Of a DNA stretch of 15,071 nucleotides, positions 1 to 7,110 are shown piece by piece. The stretch is taken from positions 1-15,071 of the forward strand of contig CAVIGM010000030.1 of assembly GCA_963642455.1 (NCBI GenBank). Direction: 5' to 3'. Numbering within the stretch: the first letter of the stretch is position 1; each line of letters opens with the position of its first letter. Both the position numbers and the translations under genes were made by a program. The notes under the pieces are model-generated. The model had not been told where the DNA came from. It worked only from the letters and a program-made list of their open reading frames with translations, and made no database searches. This DNA comes from Crickella sp963642455. Lineage in GTDB: Bacteria > Bacillota > Clostridia > Peptostreptococcales > Anaerovoracaceae.

Positions 1-1
1 C

Positions 2-2077
2 TCTGATGAACTGTCAGCCGTAACGAGCATGGATTGCAGCAATAAGGCCATCGCTAATCTGAAGGGAATCGAATATTTCACGGCACTTGTTACTTTGGTT
101 TGTAATGATAATGCTCTCACAGCACTCGATGTCAGCAATAATACACAGCTTGACTCTTTGAACTGTTATAACAACAAGCTTGCAAGCCTTAATACCAGCG
201 GCTGCGCAGAGCTTGGATTTCTGCGCTGTGATAATAATGCGCTAACATCGCTTGATCTCGGCACGAATACTAAGCTTGAATATTTGTTCTGCGATGACAA
301 CAAGCTTGAATCGCTTAATGTCGGAAGCAACACCTCGCTTCAAGACCTTCGCTGTAGCGACAACGCGCTTACAACGCTTAATGTTAATAGCAATACAGCG
401 CTTACAAATTTGGACTGCAGCAGCAACAAGATTGAATCACTTAATGTCGGAAGCAACACTGGTCTTACTGTCCTGCGTTGTTCAAATAACGCCATAACAT
501 CACTTAATGTCAGCGCTAATACAGAACTTGTCGGTTTGCTCTGTTCCAACAACGCACTTACAACGCTTAATGTTAATAGCAATACAGCGCTTACAGCTTT
601 GGATTGCAGCGGCAACAATCTTACATCGCTCGCTGTTAATGTTAATCTTGAGGATTTCGATTTTTCTAACAACAGCTACGAGATTACTCCCGTGAACGGC
701 GAATTTAATCTCAGCAGTCTGCCCGAAGGTTTTGATGCAACGAAGGCCTCAAATTGGGGCGGCGCAACATTAACAGGCAATACACTTGCGATTAGCAGCA
801 ATGCGGACAAGGTCACATATACCTACGATTGCGGAGGGGGCAAAACCGCGCAGTTCGAACTTACCATACCCGTAAAGATAAATGCTGCAAACTTCCCTGA
901 TGAGAAATTCCGCGAGTTTGTAGGGCAATATGACACAGGCGGTGCAGCAGGTGGCGGCGCAGATGGTGTGCTGTCTCATTCTGAATTAGCAGCTGTAAAA
1001 GAAATGGATTGCAGCAATAAGGGCATCGCTGACCTCAAGGGAATCGAATATTTCACTTCACTTGAGAAATTGGATTGCAGCAACTATGTTAGCAAGACAA
1101 GCAACACTATAGAAAAGCTCGACATCAGCAAGAACACTAAGCTCAGAGAGTTGCAATGTAATAATAACAAGCTTGCAACACTTGATGTCAGCGCCAATAA
1201 GAAACTTGAAATTTTGGGCTGCGGCGGCAACAAGATTGCAAAGCTTGATCTTAAGAAGAATACAGCTCTTGTTAATTTGAATTGCAACAACAACAAGCTT
1301 ACGGCTCTTAGTCTCATCAGGAATACAAAGCTTGAGAGGCTGTACTGCTACGACAACAGCATCACATCGCTCAATCTACGTAATAATACGAGACTTGAAA
1401 TGCTGAGCTGCTTTAACAATGCGCTTACAACACTCGATGTCAGTGCCAATAAAGAACTTGTGTATTTGTTCTGCGACGGCAATGCACTTACAACGCTCGA
1501 TGTCAGCGCCAATAAAGAGCTTGAAATTTTGACCTGTAATGGCAACGCTCTTACAACACTTGATGTAAGCAAGCTCGCCAAGCTGCAGGATTTGGATTGC
1601 AACAGCAACAAGCTCACATCGCTTGATGTCAGCAAGAACGAAGCACTCAGATATTTGAATTGCTCCGATAACGCTTTAACAGCGCTTGATGTCAGCGGCA
1701 ATACAAATCTCCTAAGTTTGCGCTGTTCTGGCAACACTTACGAGATTAGCGCTGTGAATGGCGTCTTCGATCTCAAGAATTTGCCAGGCAACTTCGATGT
1801 TGACAAGGCTTCAAATTGGAGCGGCGCAACCGTTAAGGACGGCAAGCTGATAATTGACAGCAAGGCGGACAAAGTCACATATACCTACGATTGCGGCAAT
1901 GGCAAGACGGCCGAATTTACGCTGGTTCTCGCAAAAGGCAACGCTGCCAGCGGAACCAAATCTCCAAATACAGGAGACAGCGATCAGAATCTGACTCTCT
2001 GGCTTGCACTGCTTCTCGCTTGCGGCTTAGCAATCGGCGCAGCGACAGCACGCGACACGAGGAATTGCAACAGATAG
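2..2077 (+). CDS. Leucine-rich-repeat surface protein with LPXTG-like anchor, 5' truncated by window
   Basis: The reading frame is open from base 2, so the true start lies outside the window. The ATG at 29 is internal: the residues before it (SDELSAVTS) match the internal segment before the second LRR block (SHSELAAVKE). The protein holds two blocks of about 21-residue LRRs of the type LTSLDVSxNTxLxxLxCxxN, roughly nine or ten and then eleven copies. Each block ends in a similar non-repeat module (VNGxFxLxxLPxxFD, then KVTYTYDCGxGKTAxF). Between the blocks lies an acidic, Gly-rich EF-hand/dockerin-like stretch (GADGVLSHSEL). The C-terminus has SPNTG (1961-1975), a hydrophobic segment and an Arg-containing tail, which fits sortase anchoring, although the motif is not a canonical LPXTG. 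I infer a cell-wall adhesin or host-interaction protein; the ligand is unknown. Confidence 0.9.
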   Translation, partial: SDELSAVTSMDCSNKAIANLKGIEYFTALVTLVCNDNALTALDVSNNTQLDSLNCYNNKLASLNTSGCAELGFLRCDNNALTSLDLGTNTKLEYLFCDDNKLESLNVGSNTSLQDLRCSDNALTTLNVNSNTALTNLDCSSNKIESLNVGSNTGLTVLRCSNNAITSLNVSANTELVGLLCSNNALTTLNVNSNTALTALDCSGNNLTSLAVNVNLEDFDFSNNSYEITPVNGEFNLSSLPEGFDATKASNWGGATLTGNTLAISSNADKVTYTYDCGGGKTAQFELTIPVKINAANFPDEKFREFVGQYDTGGAAGGGADGVLSHSELAAVKEMDCSNKGIADLKGIEYFTSLEKLDCSNYVSKTSNTIEKLDISKNTKLRELQCNNNKLATLDVSANKKLEILGCGGNKIAKLDLKKNTALVNLNCNNNKLTALSLIRNTKLERLYCYDNSITSLNLRNNTRLEMLSCFNNALTTLDVSANKELVYLFCDGNALTTLDVSANKELEILTCNGNALTTLDVSKLAKLQDLDCNSNKLTSLDVSKNEALRYLNCSDNALTALDVSGNTNLLSLRCSGNTYEISAVNGVFDLKNLPGNFDVDKASNWSGATVKDGKLIIDSKADKVTYTYDCGNGKTAEFTLVLAKGNAASGTKSPNTGDSDQNLTLWLALLLACGLAIGAATARDTRNCNR
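368..595 (+). repeat. Recently homogenised LRR coding repeats
   Basis: A 39-bp stretch at 368-406 recurs exactly at 557-595. The two lie 189 bp apart, which is three 63-bp LRR units. Identity at the nucleotide level, where most neighbouring units have diverged, suggests a recent duplication or gene conversion of a multi-unit block inside the LRR gene. Confidence 0.85.
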
Positions 2078-2144
2078 CGCGGCTTAGCAATCGGTGCAGC
2101 GACAGCACGCGACACGAGGAATTGCAACAGATAGCGCGGCTTAG
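2022..2144 (+). repeat. 57-bp tandem duplication spanning the stop codon of the LRR gene
   Basis: Copy 1 is 2022-2078 and copy 2 is 2079-2135. They differ at one base (C at 2038, T at 2095). The first 9 bases of the unit appear a third time at 2136-2144. The unit is 19 codons long and carries the stop codon TAG (2075-2077), so copy 2 repeats the coding tail (GLAIGAAT through TRNCNR and stop) in frame but untranslated. Loss of the first stop would add 19 residues ending identically. Confidence 0.95.
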
Positions 2145-2162
2145 GTGTTGCACGCGAATCGA

Positions 2163-2208
2163 TTGAAAAATCAACGCTTTTCTGATAGACTAATACTATA
2201 TTTTTCAA
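2163..2208 (+). other. AT-rich inverted repeat in the spacer
   Basis: TTGAAAAAT at 2163-2171 and ATTTTTCAA at 2200-2208 are exact reverse complements (9 bp, 28-nt loop). A TTGAAA box (2163-2168) lies 17 nt before TAGACT (2186-2191), so a promoter for the downstream small ORF is possible but the -10 match is poor. The site could equally be a weak 3'-end hairpin of the LRR transcript or an operator. No function can be assigned. Confidence 0.35.
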
Positions 2209-2233
2209 AGGGGCGGGGACGATTACAGCCTTC

Positions 2234-2257
2234 CCTTTTCGCAAGTATTACGAAAGG
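2234..2257 (+). promoter_or_regulatory. Hairpin masking a strong Shine-Dalgarno sequence
   Basis: CC (2234-2235) plus TTTCG (2237-2241) can pair with CGAAAGG (2251-2257) across a 9-nt loop with one bulged T. The 3' arm covers AAAGG of the near-perfect AAAGGAGG (2253-2260) that sits 8 nt before an ATG at 2269. This is the geometry of translation control by RBS occlusion. The pairing is visible in the sequence; the control is inferred. Confidence 0.4.
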
Positions 2258-2268
2258 AGGACTTGACA

Positions 2269-2484
2269 ATGACAATGGCTATATGCGACGAAGCCCTAAG
2301 AGTGGAATTAAACGGTTCAGCTTGCAAAGGCTTGGCTTGCCACGGCTGTGGCGCGGTTCCGCAAGGCTTGTCACCGCTGGGCTCAATTCGCAAGGAGTAT
2401 AGCGCCCTTCTGTCAATTTGTCAGGCCGCATTCCCTAACAATTTAAGACATTATAACGCCGAAGACAGGGCTCACTGCGCCTAG
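2269..2484 (+). CDS. Possible small cysteine-rich protein (71 aa), unknown function
   Basis: The ORF starts at ATG 2269, 8 nt after AAAGGAGG, a better start than the in-frame TTG at 2263. It ends in TAG at 2482-2484, inside the downstream terminator hairpin. The 71-residue product has six cysteines, including a CKGLACHGC cluster in the first half, and no signal peptide or membrane segment. I recognise no family. It could be a small metal- or redox-active protein. Alternatively the region may be a structured RNA: bases 2336-2366 fold as an outer CTTGC/GCAAG stem around small hairpins (for example GCCAC-ggct-GTGGC), and the ORF would then be chance. The strong RBS favours coding. A terminator at its end makes it a self-contained unit, separate from the genes on either side. 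Confidence 0.45.
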   Translation: MTMAICDEALRVELNGSACKGLACHGCGAVPQGLSPLGSIRKEYSALLSICQAAFPNNLRHYNAEDRAHCA

Positions 2485-2498
2485 CCTTCGGCTTTTTC
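2458..2498 (+). terminator. Rho-independent terminator before the DUF3089 gene
   Basis: GCCGAAG (2458-2464) pairs with CTTCGGC (2486-2492). The loop can add AGGGC/GCGCCT-type pairs, and TTTTT (2493-2497) follows directly. It ends the transcript of the small ORF or leader. It lies just before the RBS of the DUF3089 gene, so it could also act as an attenuator if that gene is read from upstream. Confidence 0.75.
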
Positions 2499-2513
2499 TA
2501 TGAGGGGAGATAG

Positions 2514-3515
2514 ATGAAAAAGCTAAGAAATACACGGGCCGTATGGCTGGCCATGGTAGCGCTTCTTATTGCTACACTGTGTCTCAGCGGATGCACCAAG
2601 CAGGAGGAGAATATTTATTCTCAGGCAGAGAATTGGGCGTATCTCGAAACAGACGCAAGCGACAAGGAGGCAGATGTTTTCTTCATATGTCCGACCGTAT
2701 ATGGCGGGGACAGCGAGAACACCAACATGGCTCTGGACGATGAGGAGACCAAGGCGAACTTCCTGGGTGCGACCAATATGGAGAAGGGAATTTACGACAC
2801 GGATTGCAGGTTCTTCGCACCGTATTACAGGCAGGTGGGACTCAGTGTATACGAAATGGCAATCGAAGACAGAGAGCAGTATTTGGAGCTTGCCTATGAA
2901 GATGTGAAGCAGGCCTTCGAATATTATATGGAGCACTACAACAACGGGCGGCCTATCGTGTTGGCTGGTTTTTCGCAGGGAGCGGACATGTGCATTCGAT
3001 TGCTGAAGGACTGTTTCTCGGATGATGATGTAAAAGATCTGCTCGTTGCCTGCTACGCAATCGGCTGGAGCATTAGCGAGGAGGAACTGCAGGAAAATGA
3101 GCATTTGAAATTTGCTCAGGGCGAAGAAGACGTGGGCGTTATCGTTTCCTTCAACAGCGAAGCGATAGACGTAAGCGATTCGCTGCTAATTCCGGAAGGG
3201 ACGAAGACGCTTGCAATCAACCCGCTGAATTGGAAAACAGACGGAACGCTTGCCGACAAGACGCTGAATAAGGGTGCTTGTTTTACGGACTACGACGGGA
3301 ATATCACGAGCGAAATCCCGCAGCTTACCGGTGCATATATCGATGCAAAAAGAGGGGCCTTGAAGGTCACGGATGTTACGAGCGAGGAATATCCGCCAGT
3401 GCTTTCGATCTTCGACAGCGGGGTGTACCACCTGTATGATTATCAATTTTTCTATCGTAATCTACAGGAAAATGTTTCGACGAGAATTGAGAATTACTTA
3501 GAGCTAAATAGTTAA
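2514..3515 (+). CDS. DUF3089-family lipoprotein, alpha/beta-hydrolase-like
   Basis: The start ATG at 2514 follows a GAGGGGAG Shine-Dalgarno. The N-terminus is a lipoprotein signal: Lys/Arg residues, a hydrophobic stretch and lipobox LSGC with Cys27 as the lipidation site. The mature 333-aa precursor matches the DUF3089 pattern: ADVFFICPTVYG near residues 53-64, FFAPYYRQ near 100-107, nucleophile elbow GFSQG with Ser154, and the C-terminal signature YHLYDYQFFYRNLQENV. These place it in the alpha/beta-hydrolase superfamily, with Ser154 as likely nucleophile and the C-terminal His as a plausible triad member. I infer an extracytoplasmic esterase or lipase-like enzyme; the substrate is unknown. 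It precedes the partner-switching cluster by 71 bp and may be transcribed separately. Confidence 0.85.
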   Translation: MKKLRNTRAVWLAMVALLIATLCLSGCTKQEENIYSQAENWAYLETDASDKEADVFFICPTVYGGDSENTNMALDDEETKANFLGATNMEKGIYDTDCRFFAPYYRQVGLSVYEMAIEDREQYLELAYEDVKQAFEYYMEHYNNGRPIVLAGFSQGADMCIRLLKDCFSDDDVKDLLVACYAIGWSISEEELQENEHLKFAQGEEDVGVIVSFNSEAIDVSDSLLIPEGTKTLAINPLNWKTDGTLADKTLNKGACFTDYDGNITSEIPQLTGAYIDAKRGALKVTDVTSEEYPPVLSIFDSGVYHLYDYQFFYRNLQENVSTRIENYLELNS

Positions 3516-3521
3516 TTCAAA

Positions 3522-3550
3522 TTGGCAATCAAATAGATTAAATAGCTAAT
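3522..3550 (+). promoter_or_regulatory. Candidate sigma-A promoter for the STAS-led cluster
   Basis: TTGGCA (3522-3527, five of six matches to TTGACA) lies exactly 17 nt before GCTAAT (3545-3550, four of six to TATAAT). It sits in a strongly AT-rich 71-bp spacer, 37 bp before the STAS start. The spacer has many near-repeats of AAATA/TTAAA, so chance matches are likely. Confidence 0.35.
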
Positions 3551-3586
3551 CAAATATTAAATTAAATACATACGGAGGTAATGCAA

Positions 3587-3883
3587 ATGACTATTAACAA
3601 GAACTTAGACGGAAACAGACTCGAGATTGAACTTGAAGGCAGACTTGATACCACAACTTCTCCTTCACTTGAGGCAGAACTTAAGCAGTCCCTTGACGGC
3701 GTTGCAGACTTGGTATTCGACTTTGCGAAATTAGAGTACATTTCTTCAGCAGGTCTGCGTATTCTGCTTGCTGCTCAGAAGGTTATGAACAAGCAGGGAA
3801 GCATGGTTATCAAGAATGTGAACGAAGTAATTGCCGAGGTTTTCGAGGTTACTGGTTTTGCAGACATCCTAACTATCGAGTAG
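3587..3883 (+). CDS. STAS-domain anti-sigma-factor antagonist (SpoIIAA/RsbV type)
   Basis: This 98-aa single-domain protein has the STAS/SpoIIAA layout: an early LEGRLDT strand, a variable helix, then DLVFDFAKLEYISSAGLRILL. In SpoIIAA and RsbV, the serine in the matching D/I-S-S/T-G segment is phosphorylated by the partner kinase; here the candidates are Ser53 and Ser54. I chose ATG 3587 over ATG 3581 because GGAGG (3574-3578) is 8 nt from the former and only 2 nt from the latter. It heads a cluster that also encodes the matching kinase-type domain and PP2C phosphatase, so it is the likely phospho-switch of the circuit. No sigma factor is encoded nearby, so its binding target is probably one of the RsbW-like domains in this cluster. 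Confidence 0.93.
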   Translation: MTINKNLDGNRLEIELEGRLDTTTSPSLEAELKQSLDGVADLVFDFAKLEYISSAGLRILLAAQKVMNKQGSMVIKNVNEVIAEVFEVTGFADILTIE

Positions 3884-3958
3884 GAATTCGCGAGGGTCAC
3901 ATAGGCCGGCGAGCCGGGCGAACTTGGAATCTTGCGGAACAGGATATGGGTTACGAAT

Positions 3959-4843
3959 ATGGATACGAATTATTTATGTGAACATAAGCTCAAGAAGGAA
4001 TCCCCAGAATTGCACAACCTTTTCAGCAATAGTGTGTTCTGTCTGCATCGCATGCTGACGAATTACAAGAACATTTTTCCTACTTTTACAGACCACACTG
4101 CGCTGCATTCCCTGGAGGTTATTGACTTCTGCAATAAGCTGATTGCTCATAATATCGAGAGAATGAACGCTGACGAGATATATGTCCTGCTTATGGCGGC
4201 ATATCTTCACGACACGGGTATCGGAATATCTAAGTCTGATTACGAGAATTTCTCCGAGAATATTGACTTCGGCGATCATTCCGAGACACATCCGGACCAC
4301 ACTGTTCCCGATATTATCCGCAGCTTCCACCATGAATACAGTGGCGAATTTATAAAGAAATACGCAGAGCTTCTGGAAATACCATCAGAGGAACATCTTT
4401 TCGCCATCGTTCAGGTTTCGAGAGGACACCGCAAGACAGATCTGTGGGATGAGACGGAATATCCCGAGAACTTCTGCACAGATAAAGGCGTGCCGATTTG
4501 CCTGCCTTACCTTGCGGCATTGATCCGACTGGCTGACGAGCTGGATATTGCGGCGGACCGCAATCTTGATTTCATGTACGATATTGACGCGATAGACAAC
4601 GAATTCAGCAAGATGGAATTTAGGAAGCATCAAGCGATTAAGCGGCTTCTGATTGAAGAAGATGCTTTCACTATGATTGTTGACACATCTGACGACGATG
4701 TATATCAGGAAGTAATTAAGCTTAAAGGCAAGTTGAACAGGACCTTGCAAGAATGCAAGGAAGTGGTTGAACAAAGAACTCCTTACCGCATCACACAGAG
4801 TGAGATCATAATCAGACCATATACGGGGGGCGTAATTATATGA
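3959..4843 (+). CDS. HD-superfamily metal-dependent phosphohydrolase-like protein
   Basis: The HD metal-site pattern is visible in order (numbering from ATG 3959, 294 aa): His50 in HTALHS, His84-Asp85 in AYLHDTG, His124-His125 in FHHEYSGEFI, His157 in RGHRKTD, and RLADELD with Asp193. The family includes nucleotide and cyclic-nucleotide hydrolases. The HHxxSGxxI and LIRLADELDI signatures resemble HD domains found in signalling or stress proteins, some next to GHKL ATPases. The start is uncertain: TTG 3932 in the same frame would add nine residues, and neither has a good Shine-Dalgarno. It is 75 bp after the STAS gene, and its stop overlaps the next start (ATGA at 4840-4843), so translational coupling is likely. 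I infer a nucleotide-signal or regulatory hydrolase within the circuit; the substrate is unknown. Confidence 0.8.
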   Translation: MDTNYLCEHKLKKESPELHNLFSNSVFCLHRMLTNYKNIFPTFTDHTALHSLEVIDFCNKLIAHNIERMNADEIYVLLMAAYLHDTGIGISKSDYENFSENIDFGDHSETHPDHTVPDIIRSFHHEYSGEFIKKYAELLEIPSEEHLFAIVQVSRGHRKTDLWDETEYPENFCTDKGVPICLPYLAALIRLADELDIAADRNLDFMYDIDAIDNEFSKMEFRKHQAIKRLLIEEDAFTMIVDTSDDDVYQEVIKLKGKLNRTLQECKEVVEQRTPYRITQSEIIIRPYTGGVII

Positions 4844-7110
4844 AAGTTAAGAAGATTAACCGCATAAGCCTAATCGTGCTTGCCCTGTCTTTTCTCCTGA
4901 TACTTGCAGGAACTCTTTCGGGTTGCCGAAGTGGCAGCAAAGACAAGATTGAGAGCGTGGAGCAATTAAATCAGTCTGGATATACCATAAGCGTGCATCC
5001 AGGCTCGGCAGGAGCGATTCTGGCAGAGGAAGTATTTCCTAATGCGGAAATTGTATATAACAAGGATATTTCGGACGCTTATTTGGCTGTTGAGAACGGC
5101 AAGTCCGATGCTTTTGTATACGGCAAATTATACATGCAGTATGCGATTGCATCAGATACGCTCGACAATCTGGCGATTCTCGAAGACTCCTTGGACGAGA
5201 CGGATATAGCGGTTGGCATTAACCCAGACCGAGAGGATTTGCTGCCAGAAGTCAATGCCTTCATCAAGCAGGTCAAAGAAGACGGCACCTTAGACGATAT
5301 GTATGATCGCTGGGTTGTGAAGGCCGATACGACTATGCCTGAGATTCCGAAGGCGGAAGCCCCACAGAGAACGATTAAGGTTGGAACCTCCGGCTTGGTA
5401 GAGCCGATGAACTACTACGACGAGAACCAGGAACTGACTGGTTTTGACCTTGAAATGATTTACAGACTGGCATACTACTTGAACGCAGATGTCGAAATCC
5501 AAGCAATGTCCTACGATGCTCTTGTTGCATCGCTTGAATCTGGCAAGCTGGATCTTGTTATCTCGGATCTTAATGTTACCGAGGAACGCAAGGAAGTAAT
5601 TCTGATGTCTGATCCGTATATGGTCTCCGAAATAGCCGTTATGGTTCAGAAGAGCAGAGTTGCAACAGATGATAATAAATATAATGCCGTGGATGATTTG
5701 AACGGCAAGACGATTGGTATGCTCGGCGGCTCTTCGTATGACACCGCGGTCAAAGAGCGACTCCCAGACTCGAACTTCCTTAATTATGCGTCTTATACCG
5801 ACTGCATAATTGCGCTTAAGAGCGGCAAGGTGGATGCGTATATTACGGACGAACCTCTCGTCAAATCGCAGGTCAAAGAGGCCGGCGACCTTAAATATTT
5901 CCCTGAATTGTTATCCAAAGAAAGCTACGCCCTTATGGTTGACAAGGACGACACCGCTCTGCAGCAGGAGATTCAGACAGCCTTAGCCGAGCTCAAGGAA
6001 GAAGGCGTGCTCGACGAGCTCAAAGCTGAATGGATGGAAGGCGAAGGAGAAAAGTCCGTTGACAGAACTCCGGGTGCTGACACATCCAAGGGAACGCTCG
6101 TTGTCGGAAGTAGCAGCGATATTGAACCTTTTACATATATTTCTAACGGAGAGCATGTCGGCTACGAGATTGAATTAGTAGTAAGAATAGCCGAGCGTCT
6201 CGGTTACGACGTTGAATTCCAGACGATAGAGTTCGCGGGCTTGATACCTGCAGTTCAGAGCGGAAAGGTAGACATTGCGACCGGATGTATCACGGTAACT
6301 CCGGAGCGAGAAGAACTCATCCACTTCACAGATGTCATATACGAGAGCGGACCTGTCATGGTTACTCTTGGCGGCGATAGCTCCAGCGGCGGCTTCTTCA
6401 ACGATATTAAAGAAAGCTTCAACCGTACCTTTATCAAAGAGAGCAGATGGAAGTTGTTGCGTGACGGACTGTACGTAACACTGGAACTTTCCATTATTTC
6501 GATGATTCTGGGTACGCTGCTTGGCTTCGCAGTCAGCTTCCCACTTAGAAGCAAGAAGAAATTCGTTCGCACAATATCCAGTGCGATAAGCACCTTCCTT
6601 GACGGTATGCCTTTGGTAGTAATACTGATGGTGCTGTACTACCTCGTATTTAAGAGCATAGATATTCCAGCGGTATGGGTCGGCATCTTCGGCTTCACCC
6701 TTGACTTCGCTAACGTGGTTGCAGGCCTTCTGAACACCGGCATAAGCGCGGTTGATAAGGGCCAGATTGAGGCAGCCTCGTCCATGGGATACAACAAGCG
6801 ACAGGTATTTTTCAAAATCACTCTTCCACAGGCGGCTAATCAGATGTTCTCGCAGTACAAGGGCGCTGTTGTCGGCTTGGTAAAGGGTACCGCTATCATC
6901 GGCTACATCACCGTAGAGGACCTGACTAAGGCTGGCGACATTATCCGAAGCCGAACTTACGAGGCATTCTTCCCTCTGATTGTGACGGCAGTTCTGTATT
7001 TCATCCTGGCATACCTTTTCGTTCTGGGACTGAAATATTTCGATAAGAAATTAGATCCTAAGCGCAGACCAAGAAAGATTAAGGGGGTAAACATCAATGA
7101 TATCGATTAA
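4840..7110 (+). CDS. Lipid-anchored substrate-binding/permease fusion of an amino-acid-type ABC importer
   Basis: The 756-aa protein has a lipobox LSGC with Cys29. It then carries type-3 solute-binding sequence in an odd order: a C-terminal-half lobe (about 36-160), a full N+C domain (about 178-400), and an N-terminal-half lobe alone (about 418-510). A GlnP/HisM-type permease follows (about 535-735) with five predicted membrane segments and the EAA loop (IEAASSMG and ITLP, 643-663). The binding domains carry family hallmarks such as GFDLEM, SGKLDLVISDLNVTEER and LKSGKVDAYITDEP. The family imports polar amino acids or related compounds; I cannot set the ligand. It is coupled to its neighbours by a 4-bp overlap upstream and a 14-bp overlap with the ATPase gene downstream. 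The protein would be tethered at the outer face by lipid and span the membrane at its C-terminus. Confidence 0.92.
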   Translation: MKVKKINRISLIVLALSFLLILAGTLSGCRSGSKDKIESVEQLNQSGYTISVHPGSAGAILAEEVFPNAEIVYNKDISDAYLAVENGKSDAFVYGKLYMQYAIASDTLDNLAILEDSLDETDIAVGINPDREDLLPEVNAFIKQVKEDGTLDDMYDRWVVKADTTMPEIPKAEAPQRTIKVGTSGLVEPMNYYDENQELTGFDLEMIYRLAYYLNADVEIQAMSYDALVASLESGKLDLVISDLNVTEERKEVILMSDPYMVSEIAVMVQKSRVATDDNKYNAVDDLNGKTIGMLGGSSYDTAVKERLPDSNFLNYASYTDCIIALKSGKVDAYITDEPLVKSQVKEAGDLKYFPELLSKESYALMVDKDDTALQQEIQTALAELKEEGVLDELKAEWMEGEGEKSVDRTPGADTSKGTLVVGSSSDIEPFTYISNGEHVGYEIELVVRIAERLGYDVEFQTIEFAGLIPAVQSGKVDIATGCITVTPEREELIHFTDVIYESGPVMVTLGGDSSSGGFFNDIKESFNRTFIKESRWKLLRDGLYVTLELSIISMILGTLLGFAVSFPLRSKKKFVRTISSAISTFLDGMPLVVILMVLYYLVFKSIDIPAVWVGIFGFTLDFANVVAGLLNTGISAVDKGQIEAASSMGYNKRQVFFKITLPQAANQMFSQYKGAVVGLVKGTAIIGYITVEDLTKAGDIIRSRTYEAFFPLIVTAVLYFILAYLFVLGLKYFDKKLDPKRRPRKIKGVNINDID

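Noticed and set aside
340..1737. Long minus-strand ORFs opposite the LRR gene
   Set aside because: They are Leu/Ser-rich antisense shadows of the repeats, with no ribosome-binding sites.
100..1740. Regular 63-bp spaced repeats as a CRISPR-like array
   Set aside because: The periodicity is explained by 21-residue LRR codons; there are no invariant repeats with unique spacers.
29..2077. Start of the LRR gene at ATG 29
   Set aside because: The frame is open upstream to base 2, and the preceding residues match the internal module before the second LRR block, so ATG 29 is internal.
2281..2400. T-box or cobalamin-type riboswitch in the spacer
   Set aside because: GC-rich hairpins and a GCGGTTCCGC stretch look suggestive, but neither the T-box TGGNACCGCG core nor the B12 box is present.
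1891..2402. Overlapping small ORFs on both strands around 1900-2400
   Set aside because: They arise from the 57-bp duplication and lack good start signals. Only the ORF at 2269 has a strong RBS.
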